From Streptomyces decoyicus (GTDB lineage: Bacteria; Actinomycetota; Actinomycetes; Streptomycetales; Streptomycetaceae): 64,000 nt of DNA. Where the stretch lies: positions 2,480,001 to 2,544,000 of the forward strand of contig NZ_CP082301.1 in the NCBI RefSeq assembly GCF_019880305.1, given 5' to 3'. Numbering within the stretch: position 1 is the first letter of the stretch; each line of letters opens with the position of its first letter. The position numbers and the translations under genes are program-made. The notes below the pieces were generated by a model. It had not been told where the DNA came from. It saw only the letters and a list, made by a program, of their open reading frames with translations, and did no database searches. This document shows, one piece after another, positions 1 through 8,398 of this stretch.

Positions 1-204
1 CACGGCCGAACCGCCCGTGCTTGGCTTCCATCCGTCTGAGCGGCCTGCCGGTCCGCGCTCCAGCGAGGCAGTGCACGCATACCCCGGACTTCCGCGACCG
101 TGGGCGCGAAAAGAAATCCCTCTCGAACCTCCCGCGGATGAGACCCCCCACCTCCGAATGGCGCGCGATGCCTTTGGCCCGGCGTGCCATGAAAGGAATG
201 CACG

Positions 205-1065
205 GTGTCCCACTTCGATATACGCAAGGTCGGCGGCAGAATCGGCGCGGAGGTGCTCGGCGTCGACCTGAGCAGCGAGCTGTCGGACTCGGTGTGGTCC
301 CAGATCCACGAGGCCTTTCTCCAGCACAAGGTGCTCTTCTTCCGCGACCAGGACATCAGCGACGAGGACCAGTTGGCCTTCGCCGGCCGCTTCGGACCGC
401 TGACGCAGACGCACCCGATGATGCGCACGGTCGACGGCGCCCCTCAGGTCATCCCGATCGACGGCGAGGACCAGCGCGCCAACCACTGGCACGTCGACAT
501 CAGCTTCACCCGGGCCCCGTCCCTGGGCACCACCCTGCGCAGTGTCACCCTGCCCCCGTATGGCGGTGACACGCTGGTCGCCAACGGCGCCGCCGGCTAC
601 AAGGACCTCCCGGCCGAGCTGCGGGAGATCGCCGACAAGCTGTGGGCGGTGCACACCAACCACGCCGAGCAGCCCCGCCTGGGCACCGAGCGCGGCCGGC
701 AGGTGCGCAAGGCATTCCTGGCCGAACGGTTCGAGACCGCGCACCCGGTCGTGCGCGTCCACCCCGAGTCCGGTGAGCCCAGCCTCCTCCTGGGCGGCTT
801 CGCCCAGCGCCTGGTCGGCATGGAACTGCGCGAGTCCCGTCCCCTCATCGACGTCCTACAGGCCTACGTGCGCCGCCCGGAGAACACCGCGCGCTGGACC
901 TGGCGTCCCGGCGACGTCCTGATCTTCGACAACCGCAGCACCCAGCACTACGGCGTGGACGACTACGACCACCACAAGCGCGTCCTGCACCGCGTCTCCA
1001 TCACCGGCGACGTGCCGGTCGGCCTGGACGGCAAGTCCAGCTACGTCATCGAGGAGGGCGAGTGA
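205..1065 (+). CDS. TauD/TfdA family Fe(II)/2-oxoglutarate-dependent dioxygenase
   Basis: A 286-residue protein of the usual TauD/TfdA length. The iron facial triad is visible as His96-x-Asp98 (HVD) and His248 (STQHYG). An Arg near residue 263 fits the 2-oxoglutarate carboxylate anchor. Family members hydroxylate or desaturate unactivated carbons, often of amino acids or sulfonates. The GTG start is chosen because GAAAGGA lies 7 nt upstream. The stop overlaps the next GTG by 4 bases (GTGA), so the aldolase is probably translationally coupled. It is the first gene of a long co-directional pathway block. The 204 bases before it hold no convincing gene, so the operon promoter may lie there or further left. 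The substrate is unknown. Confidence 0.9.
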   Translation: MSHFDIRKVGGRIGAEVLGVDLSSELSDSVWSQIHEAFLQHKVLFFRDQDISDEDQLAFAGRFGPLTQTHPMMRTVDGAPQVIPIDGEDQRANHWHVDISFTRAPSLGTTLRSVTLPPYGGDTLVANGAAGYKDLPAELREIADKLWAVHTNHAEQPRLGTERGRQVRKAFLAERFETAHPVVRVHPESGEPSLLLGGFAQRLVGMELRESRPLIDVLQAYVRRPENTARWTWRPGDVLIFDNRSTQHYGVDDYDHHKRVLHRVSITGDVPVGLDGKSSYVIEEGE

Positions 1066-1877
1066 CCGCCGCCGCACCCGGAACGGGCCAACAGCACCGG
1101 GACCCTGCCGCGTTCGCCGCGCGGCTGCGCCGCCGGGAGCGGATGGTCGGCTACTGGATCGCCTGCGACAACCCCACGGGCACCGAGCGCATCGCGGGCC
1201 TGGGCTACGACTACATCGGCATCGACGGCCAGCACGGCATCCTGCACCAGGCGGGCCGGCAGTCGGCGCTGATGGCGGTGGACTCCCGGCAGCGCTCCGC
1301 CGGCGTCCTGCGCGTCCCCTCCGGCGACCCGATCGCCATCGGCATGGCCCTGGACACCGGGGCCCGGGGCGTGATCGTCCCGATGGTCGACACCGCCGAG
1401 GAGGCCGCCGTAGCCGCCCGCGCCTGCCGCCACCAGCCCAAGGGCACCCGCAGCCTGGGCGGCCCGGTCCGCGGCGAGGTGCGGCTGGGATCGGTGCCGG
1501 ACGAGGTCGACGAGGCCGTCGCCTGCATCGTGATGATCGAGACGGCCGCCGCGCTGGAGAACCTGGAGGCGATCTGCGCCACGCCGGAGCTGGACGCGGT
1601 CTACGTCGGCCCCGCCGACCTGTCCGTGGCCCTGGGCGCCCGCTACTTCGGGGACCCGGACGTGTCGGAGGACCTGGAGGCCGCGCTGCGGCGGGTGACC
1701 GCGGCGGCCGAGCGTGCGGGCATCGCCTGCGGCATCCACTGCCTGACCGGTGACGCCGCGGCCGAGCGGCTGGGCGAGAACTTCACCTTCGCCACGGTCT
1801 CCAGCGACATCACCCACCTCCAGCAGATCGCGGCCGACCACCTCGGCGCCGCACGGGGCGCAGCCGTCCCCGCCTGA
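1062..1877 (+). CDS. HpcH/HpaI-type class II pyruvate aldolase
   Basis: A 271-residue protein related to 4-hydroxy-2-oxoheptanedioate aldolase (HpaI) and 2-dehydro-3-deoxyglucarate aldolase. These metal-dependent enzymes make or cleave 4-hydroxy-2-oxo acids using pyruvate enolate. The active-site His is in DGQHG (about residue 58), where the family usually has D-x-E-H. Metal ligands are the Glu of MIETAAALENLE and the Asp of YVGPADLS, both present. The GTG start overlaps the dioxygenase stop. In a biosynthetic block it would more likely build than degrade a hydroxy-keto acid, but this is inference. A citrate-lyase beta-like role is less likely from its length and motifs. Confidence 0.88.
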   Translation: MTAAAPGTGQQHRDPAAFAARLRRRERMVGYWIACDNPTGTERIAGLGYDYIGIDGQHGILHQAGRQSALMAVDSRQRSAGVLRVPSGDPIAIGMALDTGARGVIVPMVDTAEEAAVAARACRHQPKGTRSLGGPVRGEVRLGSVPDEVDEAVACIVMIETAAALENLEAICATPELDAVYVGPADLSVALGARYFGDPDVSEDLEAALRRVTAAAERAGIACGIHCLTGDAAAERLGENFTFATVSSDITHLQQIAADHLGAARGAAVPA

Positions 1878-1991
1878 GCGGCACGGCTGCCCCGCCGGCC
1901 CCGGGAGACACCCCTCCCCCAGCCCGGCCTCCCGGGGCCCGGCCGCCCTCGACGCGGGCACGACGCGACGCACGCGAGGAATTCGACGAAA

Positions 1992-2954
1992 GTGGGACCT
2001 TTGAAAACAGCGACTGCCCCCGTCACCCCCGCCGCCGGCCGGATCGTCCGGTCGATGGAAGAGCTGGTCGGCAACACTCCGCTCATGGAGGTCCGGCTTC
2101 CGCACCTCCCGGACTCCGTCCGGCTGCTGGCCAAACTGGAGATGTTCAACCCGCTGCTGAACGTCAAGGACCGCCCGGCGCTGTACATGATGCGCCAGGC
2201 GGAGGCCTCCGGGGCACTGCCCGCCCGGGGCGGCACGGTCATCGAATGCTCCTCCGGCAGCACCGGCATCTCCCTGGCGGCGCTGAGCGCCCGGCGCGGC
2301 CACCGCTGCATCATCCTGATGCCGGACAATGCCACCGAGGAACGCCGCCAGATCCTGCGGGAGTTCGGCGCCGAGGTGGTCCTCGTCCCGCATGAGGACG
2401 GGCTGCCCGCCGCCTGGCGCCGCGCCGAGGAACTCCAGCGCAACACCCCCGGCTCCTGGCTCGCCCACCAGGACGAGAACCCGGCCAACTCCCGCGCGCA
2501 CTACGAGACGACGGGGCCCGAGATCTGGGAGGCCACCGGCGGGCAGGTCGACGTGCTGGTGTGCGGCGTGGGCACCGGCGGCACGCTCACCGGCGTGGCC
2601 CGCTACCTCAAGGAACGCCGGGACGTGCACGTGGTGGCGGTCGAGCCGGCCCGTGCCGCGGTCCTCAACGGCGGCGAGCCGGGGCCGCACGGCATTCCCG
2701 GCATCGGCGCCGGCTACGTCTCCGAAATCATGGACCTGGACCTGATCGACGAGGCCATCGCCGTCCCGGACGAAGCCGCCGCCGACACCACCCGCGAGGT
2801 CAACCGCGCCACCGGCCTGCTGGCCGGCATCTCCTCGGGCGCCGCCGCGTACGCCTCCCGCCTGCTGGCCCGGCGGGAGCGCTGGACGGGCTCGACGATC
2901 GTCACCGTCTTCCCCGACACCGGCGAACGGTATCTGTCGCTGTCGGCCGAGTAA
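1992..2954 (+). CDS. cysteine synthase-like PLP-dependent enzyme (beta-replacement)
   Basis: A 320-residue fold-type II PLP enzyme of the CysK/CysM/cystathionine beta-synthase group. The Schiff-base lysine is Lys59 in NVKDRPA. The substrate carboxylate loop reads SSGSTG, and the PLP phosphate loop is GVGTGGTLTG. Relatives in secondary metabolism (for example SbnA or DcsD types) join a nitrogen, sulfur or oxygen nucleophile to the beta carbon of an activated serine. The GTG start has a GAGGAA-like site upstream; TTG at 2001 is an alternative. It is separated by about 110 bases from the aldolase but is co-directional. No serine acetyltransferase is nearby, which favours a pathway-specific role over primary cysteine supply. 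Confidence 0.88.
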   Translation: MGPLKTATAPVTPAAGRIVRSMEELVGNTPLMEVRLPHLPDSVRLLAKLEMFNPLLNVKDRPALYMMRQAEASGALPARGGTVIECSSGSTGISLAALSARRGHRCIILMPDNATEERRQILREFGAEVVLVPHEDGLPAAWRRAEELQRNTPGSWLAHQDENPANSRAHYETTGPEIWEATGGQVDVLVCGVGTGGTLTGVARYLKERRDVHVVAVEPARAAVLNGGEPGPHGIPGIGAGYVSEIMDLDLIDEAIAVPDEAAADTTREVNRATGLLAGISSGAAAYASRLLARRERWTGSTIVTVFPDTGERYLSLSAE

Positions 2955-2987
2955 CACCCACGTTTGCCACCGGAACGGATAGCTCAT

Positions 2988-4802
2988 ATGTGCCGTATCT
3001 TCGGCTACTTCAACGCGACAGCCTCCCCCAACGACCTGAGGACAGCCTCCGCGCTGCAGCGGCACGGAGGCCCGGACGCCAGCGGTTCGACCCGGGGTGC
3101 CGGCTGGGGCATCGGCAACAACCGCCTCGCCATCGTCGACCTGGACGGCGGGCAGCAGCCGTACGAGATCGACGGCGGCCGCATCAGGGTCGTCTTCAAC
3201 GGCGAGATCTACAACCACGACGAACTCCGCACCCGCCTGCGGGGGCTGGGCCACACCTTCCCCGACCGCTGTGACGGCGGCGTCGTCCCGGCCCTGTACG
3301 CCGAGTACGGCGCCGGCTTCGCCGACCACCTAGACGGCATGTACACCCTCGCCGTCGTGGACCTGCGCGGCGAGCGGCCCCGGCTGCTGCTGGCCACCGA
3401 CCACGTCGGCATGAAGCCGCTGTACTACCGCTGGGACGCGGCCGCCCGCTCGCTGCACTTCTCCTCCGAGCTGCCGGCCCTGCTCGGCTTCGGCGGCATG
3501 TCCGACGGCATCTGGGACGCCGGGCTCGACGCCTACCTCGCCACCAAGACCCCCTTCGGCGAGCAGACCCTCTTCGACGGCGTCCGGGTCCTGCCCCCGT
3601 CCACCACCATGACCTGCGAGCTCGGCGAGACCCCGCGCACCGTGCACCGCCCCCACAAGCCCGAGGACCACGGCTTCACCGGCGTCGAGCAGGCCGGCGC
3701 CCTGGTGCGCGAACGCCTGCGCGAGGAGGTCGGCCGGCTGCTCGTCGCCGACGTGCCGGTCGCCGTCATCACCTCCGGCGGCCTCGACTCCAGCCTGGTG
3801 ACCTCCCTGGCCGCCGAGCGGGGGCCGGTGCACTCCTTCAACATCGCCTACCGCGGCGACTGGCCCTTCGACGAACGGCACTTCGCCCGCCAGGCGGCCG
3901 AGCGCGCGGGCACCACGCACCACCAGGTCGAGATCGACCCGGCCGGCTTCCCCGACCTGCTGGAGGACACCGTCTGGCACCTGGGCCAGCCGAACGCGGA
4001 CCCCATCACCCTGAGCACCTACGCGCTCTTCGCCGCCGTCCGCGACGCGGGCTTCAAGGTCGCACTGACCGGCGACGCCGCCGACGAGGTCTTCGGCGGC
4101 TACGGACGGATGCGCGCGGCCGCCGAGGCCGCCGGCTCCGGCCGGGCGTGGTACGGCGACTACCTGGACGCGCTGGGCGTCCTCCCCGCCCACCGCCGCC
4201 ACTCCCTCTACACCGACGCCTACCGCGCGTTCGTCCAGGACGTGCCGCCGGTCCCCGCCGACGCCCTGGAGCGGCTGCGCGAGGGCGAGGGCACGGTCCT
4301 GGAGCGGATCAGCGCGTTCGAGCTCGGTCACCGGCTGCCCGCCTACCACCTGCGCCGGGTGGACCACCTGAGCATGGCAAGCTCCGTCGAGGCCCGCCTG
4401 CCGTTCTGCCAGCGCAGCATCATCGCCCCGGGCCGGGCGCTGCCCGACGCGCTGCGCATCCAGGGCGGGGGCGTGAAGCGGACGCTGTACGCGGCCGCCT
4501 CCGGGCTCGTGCCCGACACCGTGCTCCACCGCCCCAAGCAGCCCTTCACCCTGCCCATCACGGCCATGCTGGCGCCCGGCACCCGCCTGTGGGAGTACGC
4601 CCGGGACATGCTCGCCGCCCCGCGGCTGAAGGACGGCGGCCAGCTCGACCCGGCCGCCCTCGACGCGCTCTTCGCCGCACAGGCCGAAAGGCCCGACGAC
4701 ACCACCTCCCTGACCCTGTGGGCGCTGCTGGTGCACGAGGTGTGGCGCGAGCTGTTCCGCAGGCCGGCGAGCCGGCCCGAACCCGCGGCGGTTGCCGCGT
4801 GA
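2988..4802 (+). CDS. asparagine synthetase-like glutamine-dependent amidotransferase
   Basis: A 604-residue two-domain protein. The start is set at ATG 2988 because the mature protein must begin Met-Cys (MCRIFGYF): Cys2 is the class II glutaminase nucleophile, exposed after Met removal. The N-terminal half is the glutamine amidotransferase domain. The C-terminal half is the AsnB synthetase domain, with the ATP pyrophosphate loop ITSGGLDSS at about residue 262. Both key motifs are intact, so it should use glutamine and ATP to turn a carboxylate into an amide. Such enzymes are common in antibiotic pathways, where they amidate polyketide or amino-acid carboxylates. Its stop overlaps the PrpF-like start (GTGA). 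Confidence 0.9.
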   Translation: MCRIFGYFNATASPNDLRTASALQRHGGPDASGSTRGAGWGIGNNRLAIVDLDGGQQPYEIDGGRIRVVFNGEIYNHDELRTRLRGLGHTFPDRCDGGVVPALYAEYGAGFADHLDGMYTLAVVDLRGERPRLLLATDHVGMKPLYYRWDAAARSLHFSSELPALLGFGGMSDGIWDAGLDAYLATKTPFGEQTLFDGVRVLPPSTTMTCELGETPRTVHRPHKPEDHGFTGVEQAGALVRERLREEVGRLLVADVPVAVITSGGLDSSLVTSLAAERGPVHSFNIAYRGDWPFDERHFARQAAERAGTTHHQVEIDPAGFPDLLEDTVWHLGQPNADPITLSTYALFAAVRDAGFKVALTGDAADEVFGGYGRMRAAAEAAGSGRAWYGDYLDALGVLPAHRRHSLYTDAYRAFVQDVPPVPADALERLREGEGTVLERISAFELGHRLPAYHLRRVDHLSMASSVEARLPFCQRSIIAPGRALPDALRIQGGGVKRTLYAAASGLVPDTVLHRPKQPFTLPITAMLAPGTRLWEYARDMLAAPRLKDGGQLDPAALDALFAAQAERPDDTTSLTLWALLVHEVWRELFRRPASRPEPAAVAA

Positions 4803-5854
4803 TCGGACATCTCGCGTACGCGACGGGGAGCCCGTGCCCGACGGTCGTGCTCGACGCACGCCGGCTGTCGGCGGACGAGGAAACGCTGCGCCGGGAGCTG
4901 ACCGAGATGCGGCGCTACCTCACCGAGGCCGGCGGCTCCCACGTCCTGAAGATCGCGCTGGTGCGGCCGTCCGCACACCCGCTGTTCGACCTCGACTACC
5001 GGTTCGTCCAGGCGCTGCCCGACGGGCCCGACCGCTTCGACTTCCGCGGCTCGTGCGGGCATTCGATCCTCTCCGCCGTCGTCTCGGCCGAGCGGGCCGG
5101 GATGCTGCCGGCGCTGACGGCGGGCGGCCGGGTGAGGGTCAACGTCCTGAACAACGGCGACAGCGTGGTGTGCGAGATGGAGGAGACCGGGCTCAACGAG
5201 GTGCGGTTCACCGTCTACTTCGTCCAGCCCGTCGGCGTACCGCTGCCGGAGCTCCTGCTGACCGGAGAGCCGCGCACCGAGCTGGAGGCGGACGGCGTCT
5301 TGCGCACCGTCTCGCTGGTCTCCACCGGCAATCCCTACGTCTTCGTCGACGCGCGGGACCTGGGGATACGGGACCACACCGAGCTGTTCGCCGCCGGGGA
5401 CGCGCTGTTCGAGCAGATGGCGCGGCTGCGCGTGGCCGCGGCCGGCCGGCTCGGCTGGTCCCCGGACGGCGCCTTCCCCAAGATCGCGGCGACCCTCCCG
5501 GAGGCGTCCGGCCGCATCGCGGCCCGCGCGATCTCGGTGCCCGGCTGGCACCCGACGATCGCCCTGACCGGGGCGGTCTGTCTGGGAGCCGCGGCCCGCA
5601 TCCCCGGCACCGTCCCCTGGCGGATCGCCCAGGAGGCGGGCCGCAGCGACGGGCCGCTGGGCATCACCACCCCCGGCGGCCGGACCGCGGTCACCGCGGC
5701 CACACACGACATCGGCGGACAGCCCGCGCTCACCTGGGTCGGGGTCGGGCGCAAGCACGTCACCCACCAGGGCTCCTTCGTGCTCGAACCGCTCGCCCAT
5801 CTGCAATTCGAGGAGATTGCCCAATGCCTGGCACTATCAGCGGCCTCCGCGTGA
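4799..5854 (+). CDS. PrpF family isomerase (2-methylaconitate / 4-oxalomesaconate type)
   Basis: A 351-residue protein starting at a GTG that overlaps the previous stop by 4 bases. It resembles PrpF, which moves the double bond in unsaturated di- and tricarboxylates (2-methylaconitate isomerase, 4-oxalomesaconate tautomerase) through a diaminopimelate-epimerase-like fold. The PrpF-type stretches RGSCGHSILSA and GAVCLGAAARIPGT are visible. It sits beside an amidotransferase and an acyl-CoA-dehydrogenase-like gene, so the substrate may be an unsaturated dicarboxylate made upstream by the aldolase, though this is inference. Its last 31 bases overlap the next gene. Confidence 0.8.
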   Translation: MIGHLAYATGSPCPTVVLDARRLSADEETLRRELTEMRRYLTEAGGSHVLKIALVRPSAHPLFDLDYRFVQALPDGPDRFDFRGSCGHSILSAVVSAERAGMLPALTAGGRVRVNVLNNGDSVVCEMEETGLNEVRFTVYFVQPVGVPLPELLLTGEPRTELEADGVLRTVSLVSTGNPYVFVDARDLGIRDHTELFAAGDALFEQMARLRVAAAGRLGWSPDGAFPKIAATLPEASGRIAARAISVPGWHPTIALTGAVCLGAAARIPGTVPWRIAQEAGRSDGPLGITTPGGRTAVTAATHDIGGQPALTWVGVGRKHVTHQGSFVLEPLAHLQFEEIAQCLALSAASA

Positions 5855-6954
5855 GGCCACAGCTCACCCCGGACCTGCGGGCGAAGCTGCGCGAGTCGGC
5901 GGAGCGGACCGCGCTGACCGGTGAGCCCGACCACGAGGTCCTCACCGACTTCCGCAAGTCGGGCCTGACGGCCACGGCCGTCCCGGCCGAGTACGGCGGC
6001 GCCGGCGGCGACGCCCGCGAGGTCAACCGCGTCGTCGAGGAGCTGGCGACCGTCAACCCGTCGGTGGCCATCATCGCCTTCCAGCACTTCGCGGTCAGCA
6101 GCCGCATCGCCGAATGGGGCACCGAGCAGCAGAAGTCGGACCTGCTGCCGCTGCTGGCGGACGGCACCCACCTGGCCGCATCGGCCTGGAGCGAGACCGG
6201 CGCGGGCGCGGCGAAGCAGAACCTCAGCAGCACCGGCACCCGCCGCACCGAGGGCGGCTGGGAGCTCAACGGCGCCAAGTCCTTCACCACCGGCGCCTCC
6301 ATAGCCGACCTCTACCTCGTCCTCGTCCAGACCGAACAGCCCGACCAGGAGCCGCGCCGCGCGTACGGGGCGGCCGGGCAGACCTTCTTCCTGGTCACCG
6401 CCGACACCCCGGGCCTGGTGCCGGACCTGAGCCTGGACCTGGCCGGAATGCGCGGCTCGGCCACCGGCTTCGTGTCGATGGAGCGGTGCGTGGTGCCCGA
6501 CGAGAACCGGCTGGGCCCCGAGGGCCGGGCGACCGAGATCATCGCCGGGGTCCGCGACTCGGGCGCGACACTGGGCGCGGTGGCCATCGGCGCCTCCCGG
6601 GCCGCCTTCGACCTCGCCGTCGACCACGCCGAGCGGCGTGGACTGACCGAGCGTCCGACGGTCCGCCACCGCCTGGTCGACCTGGCGACCCGCCTGGAGT
6701 CGGCGCGCGCCCTCGTCGAACGGGCCGGCGCCCGCACCTCGTCCGACCCCGGCATGACCACCCTGCACAGCAAGCTCTACGCGTCCACGGCGGCCGAGGA
6801 GATCTGCCTCGACGTGGCCCGCATGCTCGGTTCGGCCGGCTATGTGACCAGCTCGCGGCTGAACCTGCTGCTGGCCGATGCCCGCGCGGTGGCGCTGATG
6901 GGACCGACGAACGACCTCGCCCGAGAGCTGGTGGCCCTGACATGGCGGAGCTGA
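5824..6954 (+). CDS. acyl-CoA dehydrogenase-like flavoprotein
   Basis: A 376-residue protein with the acyl-CoA dehydrogenase fold. The N-terminal helical region includes VPAEYGGAGGD, the beta domain includes SAWSETGAG, NGAKSFTTGA and AGMRGSATGF, and the C-terminal helical region is present. FAD-linked relatives in natural-product clusters either dehydrogenate carrier- or CoA-bound chains or act as two-component monooxygenases (DszC/HsaA type). A flavin reductase gene lies in the same block, so the monooxygenase alternative is open. ATG 5824 was chosen although it lies inside the preceding gene, because this N-terminus is the usual ACAD start. It overlaps the next gene by 13 bases. Substrate unknown. 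Confidence 0.85.
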   Translation: MPGTISGLRVRPQLTPDLRAKLRESAERTALTGEPDHEVLTDFRKSGLTATAVPAEYGGAGGDAREVNRVVEELATVNPSVAIIAFQHFAVSSRIAEWGTEQQKSDLLPLLADGTHLAASAWSETGAGAAKQNLSSTGTRRTEGGWELNGAKSFTTGASIADLYLVLVQTEQPDQEPRRAYGAAGQTFFLVTADTPGLVPDLSLDLAGMRGSATGFVSMERCVVPDENRLGPEGRATEIIAGVRDSGATLGAVAIGASRAAFDLAVDHAERRGLTERPTVRHRLVDLATRLESARALVERAGARTSSDPGMTTLHSKLYASTAAEEICLDVARMLGSAGYVTSSRLNLLLADARAVALMGPTNDLARELVALTWRS

Positions 6955-8330
6955 ACGCCCCCCTGCCCGACCCGGATCTGGTGGTCTCGGCACGCAGGCT
7001 GGTGACCCCGCACGGGGTCCGCGCGGGCCACGTCCTGGTCTCCGGCGGACGCATCACCGCCCTCACCGACGAGGACACCGCCGCCCCGTCCGTGCCCCGC
7101 ATGGACGCCGGCGACCACTATGTCCTGCCGGGCCTCATCGACACCCACGTCCACTTCCGCACCCCCGGCCTGACGCACAAGGAGGACTGGGAGCACGGCA
7201 GCCGGGCCGCGGTCGCCGGCGGCTTCACCACGGTGATGGACATGCCCAACACCCTGCCTCCGACGCTGACCCCGCAGGCCATGGCCGACAAGGCCGACAT
7301 GGTCAAGGGCCACTCGTTGGCCGACCACGCCTTCCACATCGGCGTGGACCCCCAGGACCCGAAACTGCTGGCCGGCCTGGACCGTTCGGTCGCCACCAGC
7401 GCCAAGCTCTTCATGGCCGGACACCACACCGCGCCGACCGTCGTGCGCGACCCGGCCGTGCTGGAGGAGGCGTTCGCGGCAGCCGCCGAGGGCGGGGTAC
7501 AGCTGGTGCTGCACGCCGAGGACGGCGAGCTGTTCTCCCTCCTCGACGAATGGTGGGGCGAACCCGGCAGCTACCGCGAGTACGAGGCCCGCAGGCCGCG
7601 CAGCGGCGGCATCGCCGCGGTGGCCAAGGTCATCGAGCTGGTGCGCCGGCACGGCACCAAGGCCCACATCCTCCATCTGTCCAGCGCGGAGGAGGCCGAC
7701 CTGGTGTGCGCGGCCCAGGCCGCCGGGCTGCCGGTCACCTTCGAAGTCACCGGCCACCACCTGTCGTTCACCGACAAGGACACCCAGCGGCTCGGCGCCC
7801 GCACCCGCCTGTCGCCCTCCATCCGCGGGCAGGCGGACCAGGACCGGCTGTGGGAGGCGGTGTACGCGGGCCAGCCGGCGACGATCGGCTCCGACCACGC
7901 CCCGCACACCGTCGAGGAGAAGACCCGCACGGTCCAGGCCTCCCCGCCCGGCCTGCCCGGCGTGCAGGAGCTGGCCGTCGCGGTGTGGACGGGCATGCGG
8001 CGCCGCCGGCCCGAGGAGGACCCGGACACCGCCGCCGCCCGCCTCGTCCGGTACCTGGGCAGCGGCCCCGCCGACCTGTTCGGCCTGCCGGGCAAGGGCC
8101 GCCTGGAACCGGGCGCCGACGCGGACCTGGTCCTCTTCGATCCCGACGTCACGTGGATGCTCTCCGCCCACGACGTACGGGCCAAGTGCGGCTGGTCGGC
8201 GTACGAGGGCTGGACCATGACCGGCCGTGTCGAGCGCACCCTGCGCGCCGGACAGGTCGTCTGGGACGCCGCGACGCAGACCTTCGGCTCCTACGACGGG
8301 CGCCGCCTGTCCGCCACCGAGCCCCGCTGA
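6942..8330 (+). CDS. dihydroorotase/hydantoinase-like cyclic amidohydrolase
   Basis: A 462-residue amidohydrolase-superfamily protein like dihydroorotase, allantoinase and dihydropyrimidinase. The complete binuclear metal site is visible: His69-x-His71 (DTHVHF), the carboxylatable Lys155 (SAKLFMAG), His191 (LVLHAEDG), a later His (AHILHLSS) and the Asp of GSDHAPH. The family opens or closes cyclic amides, ureides and imides. A pyrimidine-pathway role is unlikely because no other pyr gene is here and the gene overlaps the ACAD-like gene by 13 bases within a tailoring operon. In this setting it could form or open a cyclic ureide or imide in the product. That is inference from the family. Confidence 0.88.
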   Translation: MAELNAPLPDPDLVVSARRLVTPHGVRAGHVLVSGGRITALTDEDTAAPSVPRMDAGDHYVLPGLIDTHVHFRTPGLTHKEDWEHGSRAAVAGGFTTVMDMPNTLPPTLTPQAMADKADMVKGHSLADHAFHIGVDPQDPKLLAGLDRSVATSAKLFMAGHHTAPTVVRDPAVLEEAFAAAAEGGVQLVLHAEDGELFSLLDEWWGEPGSYREYEARRPRSGGIAAVAKVIELVRRHGTKAHILHLSSAEEADLVCAAQAAGLPVTFEVTGHHLSFTDKDTQRLGARTRLSPSIRGQADQDRLWEAVYAGQPATIGSDHAPHTVEEKTRTVQASPPGLPGVQELAVAVWTGMRRRRPEEDPDTAAARLVRYLGSGPADLFGLPGKGRLEPGADADLVLFDPDVTWMLSAHDVRAKCGWSAYEGWTMTGRVERTLRAGQVVWDAATQTFGSYDGRRLSATEPR

Positions 8331-8398
8331 CCGCGGCCCCGCGCCGGACCCGCACGGACCCCTGATCTCCACTCCCCCCATCCGCAAGGAGCACACAC

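Noticed and set aside
2964..2987. TTG start of the AsnB-like gene
   Set aside because: A start at 2964 would bury the catalytic Cys2; ATG 2988 exposes it.
1041..3329. Long 762-residue minus-strand open frame
   Set aside because: It is the mirror of three real plus-strand genes (aldolase, CysK-like, AsnB-like), rich in Gly/Val/Ala/Asp with no domain; a codon-bias shadow of high-GC DNA.
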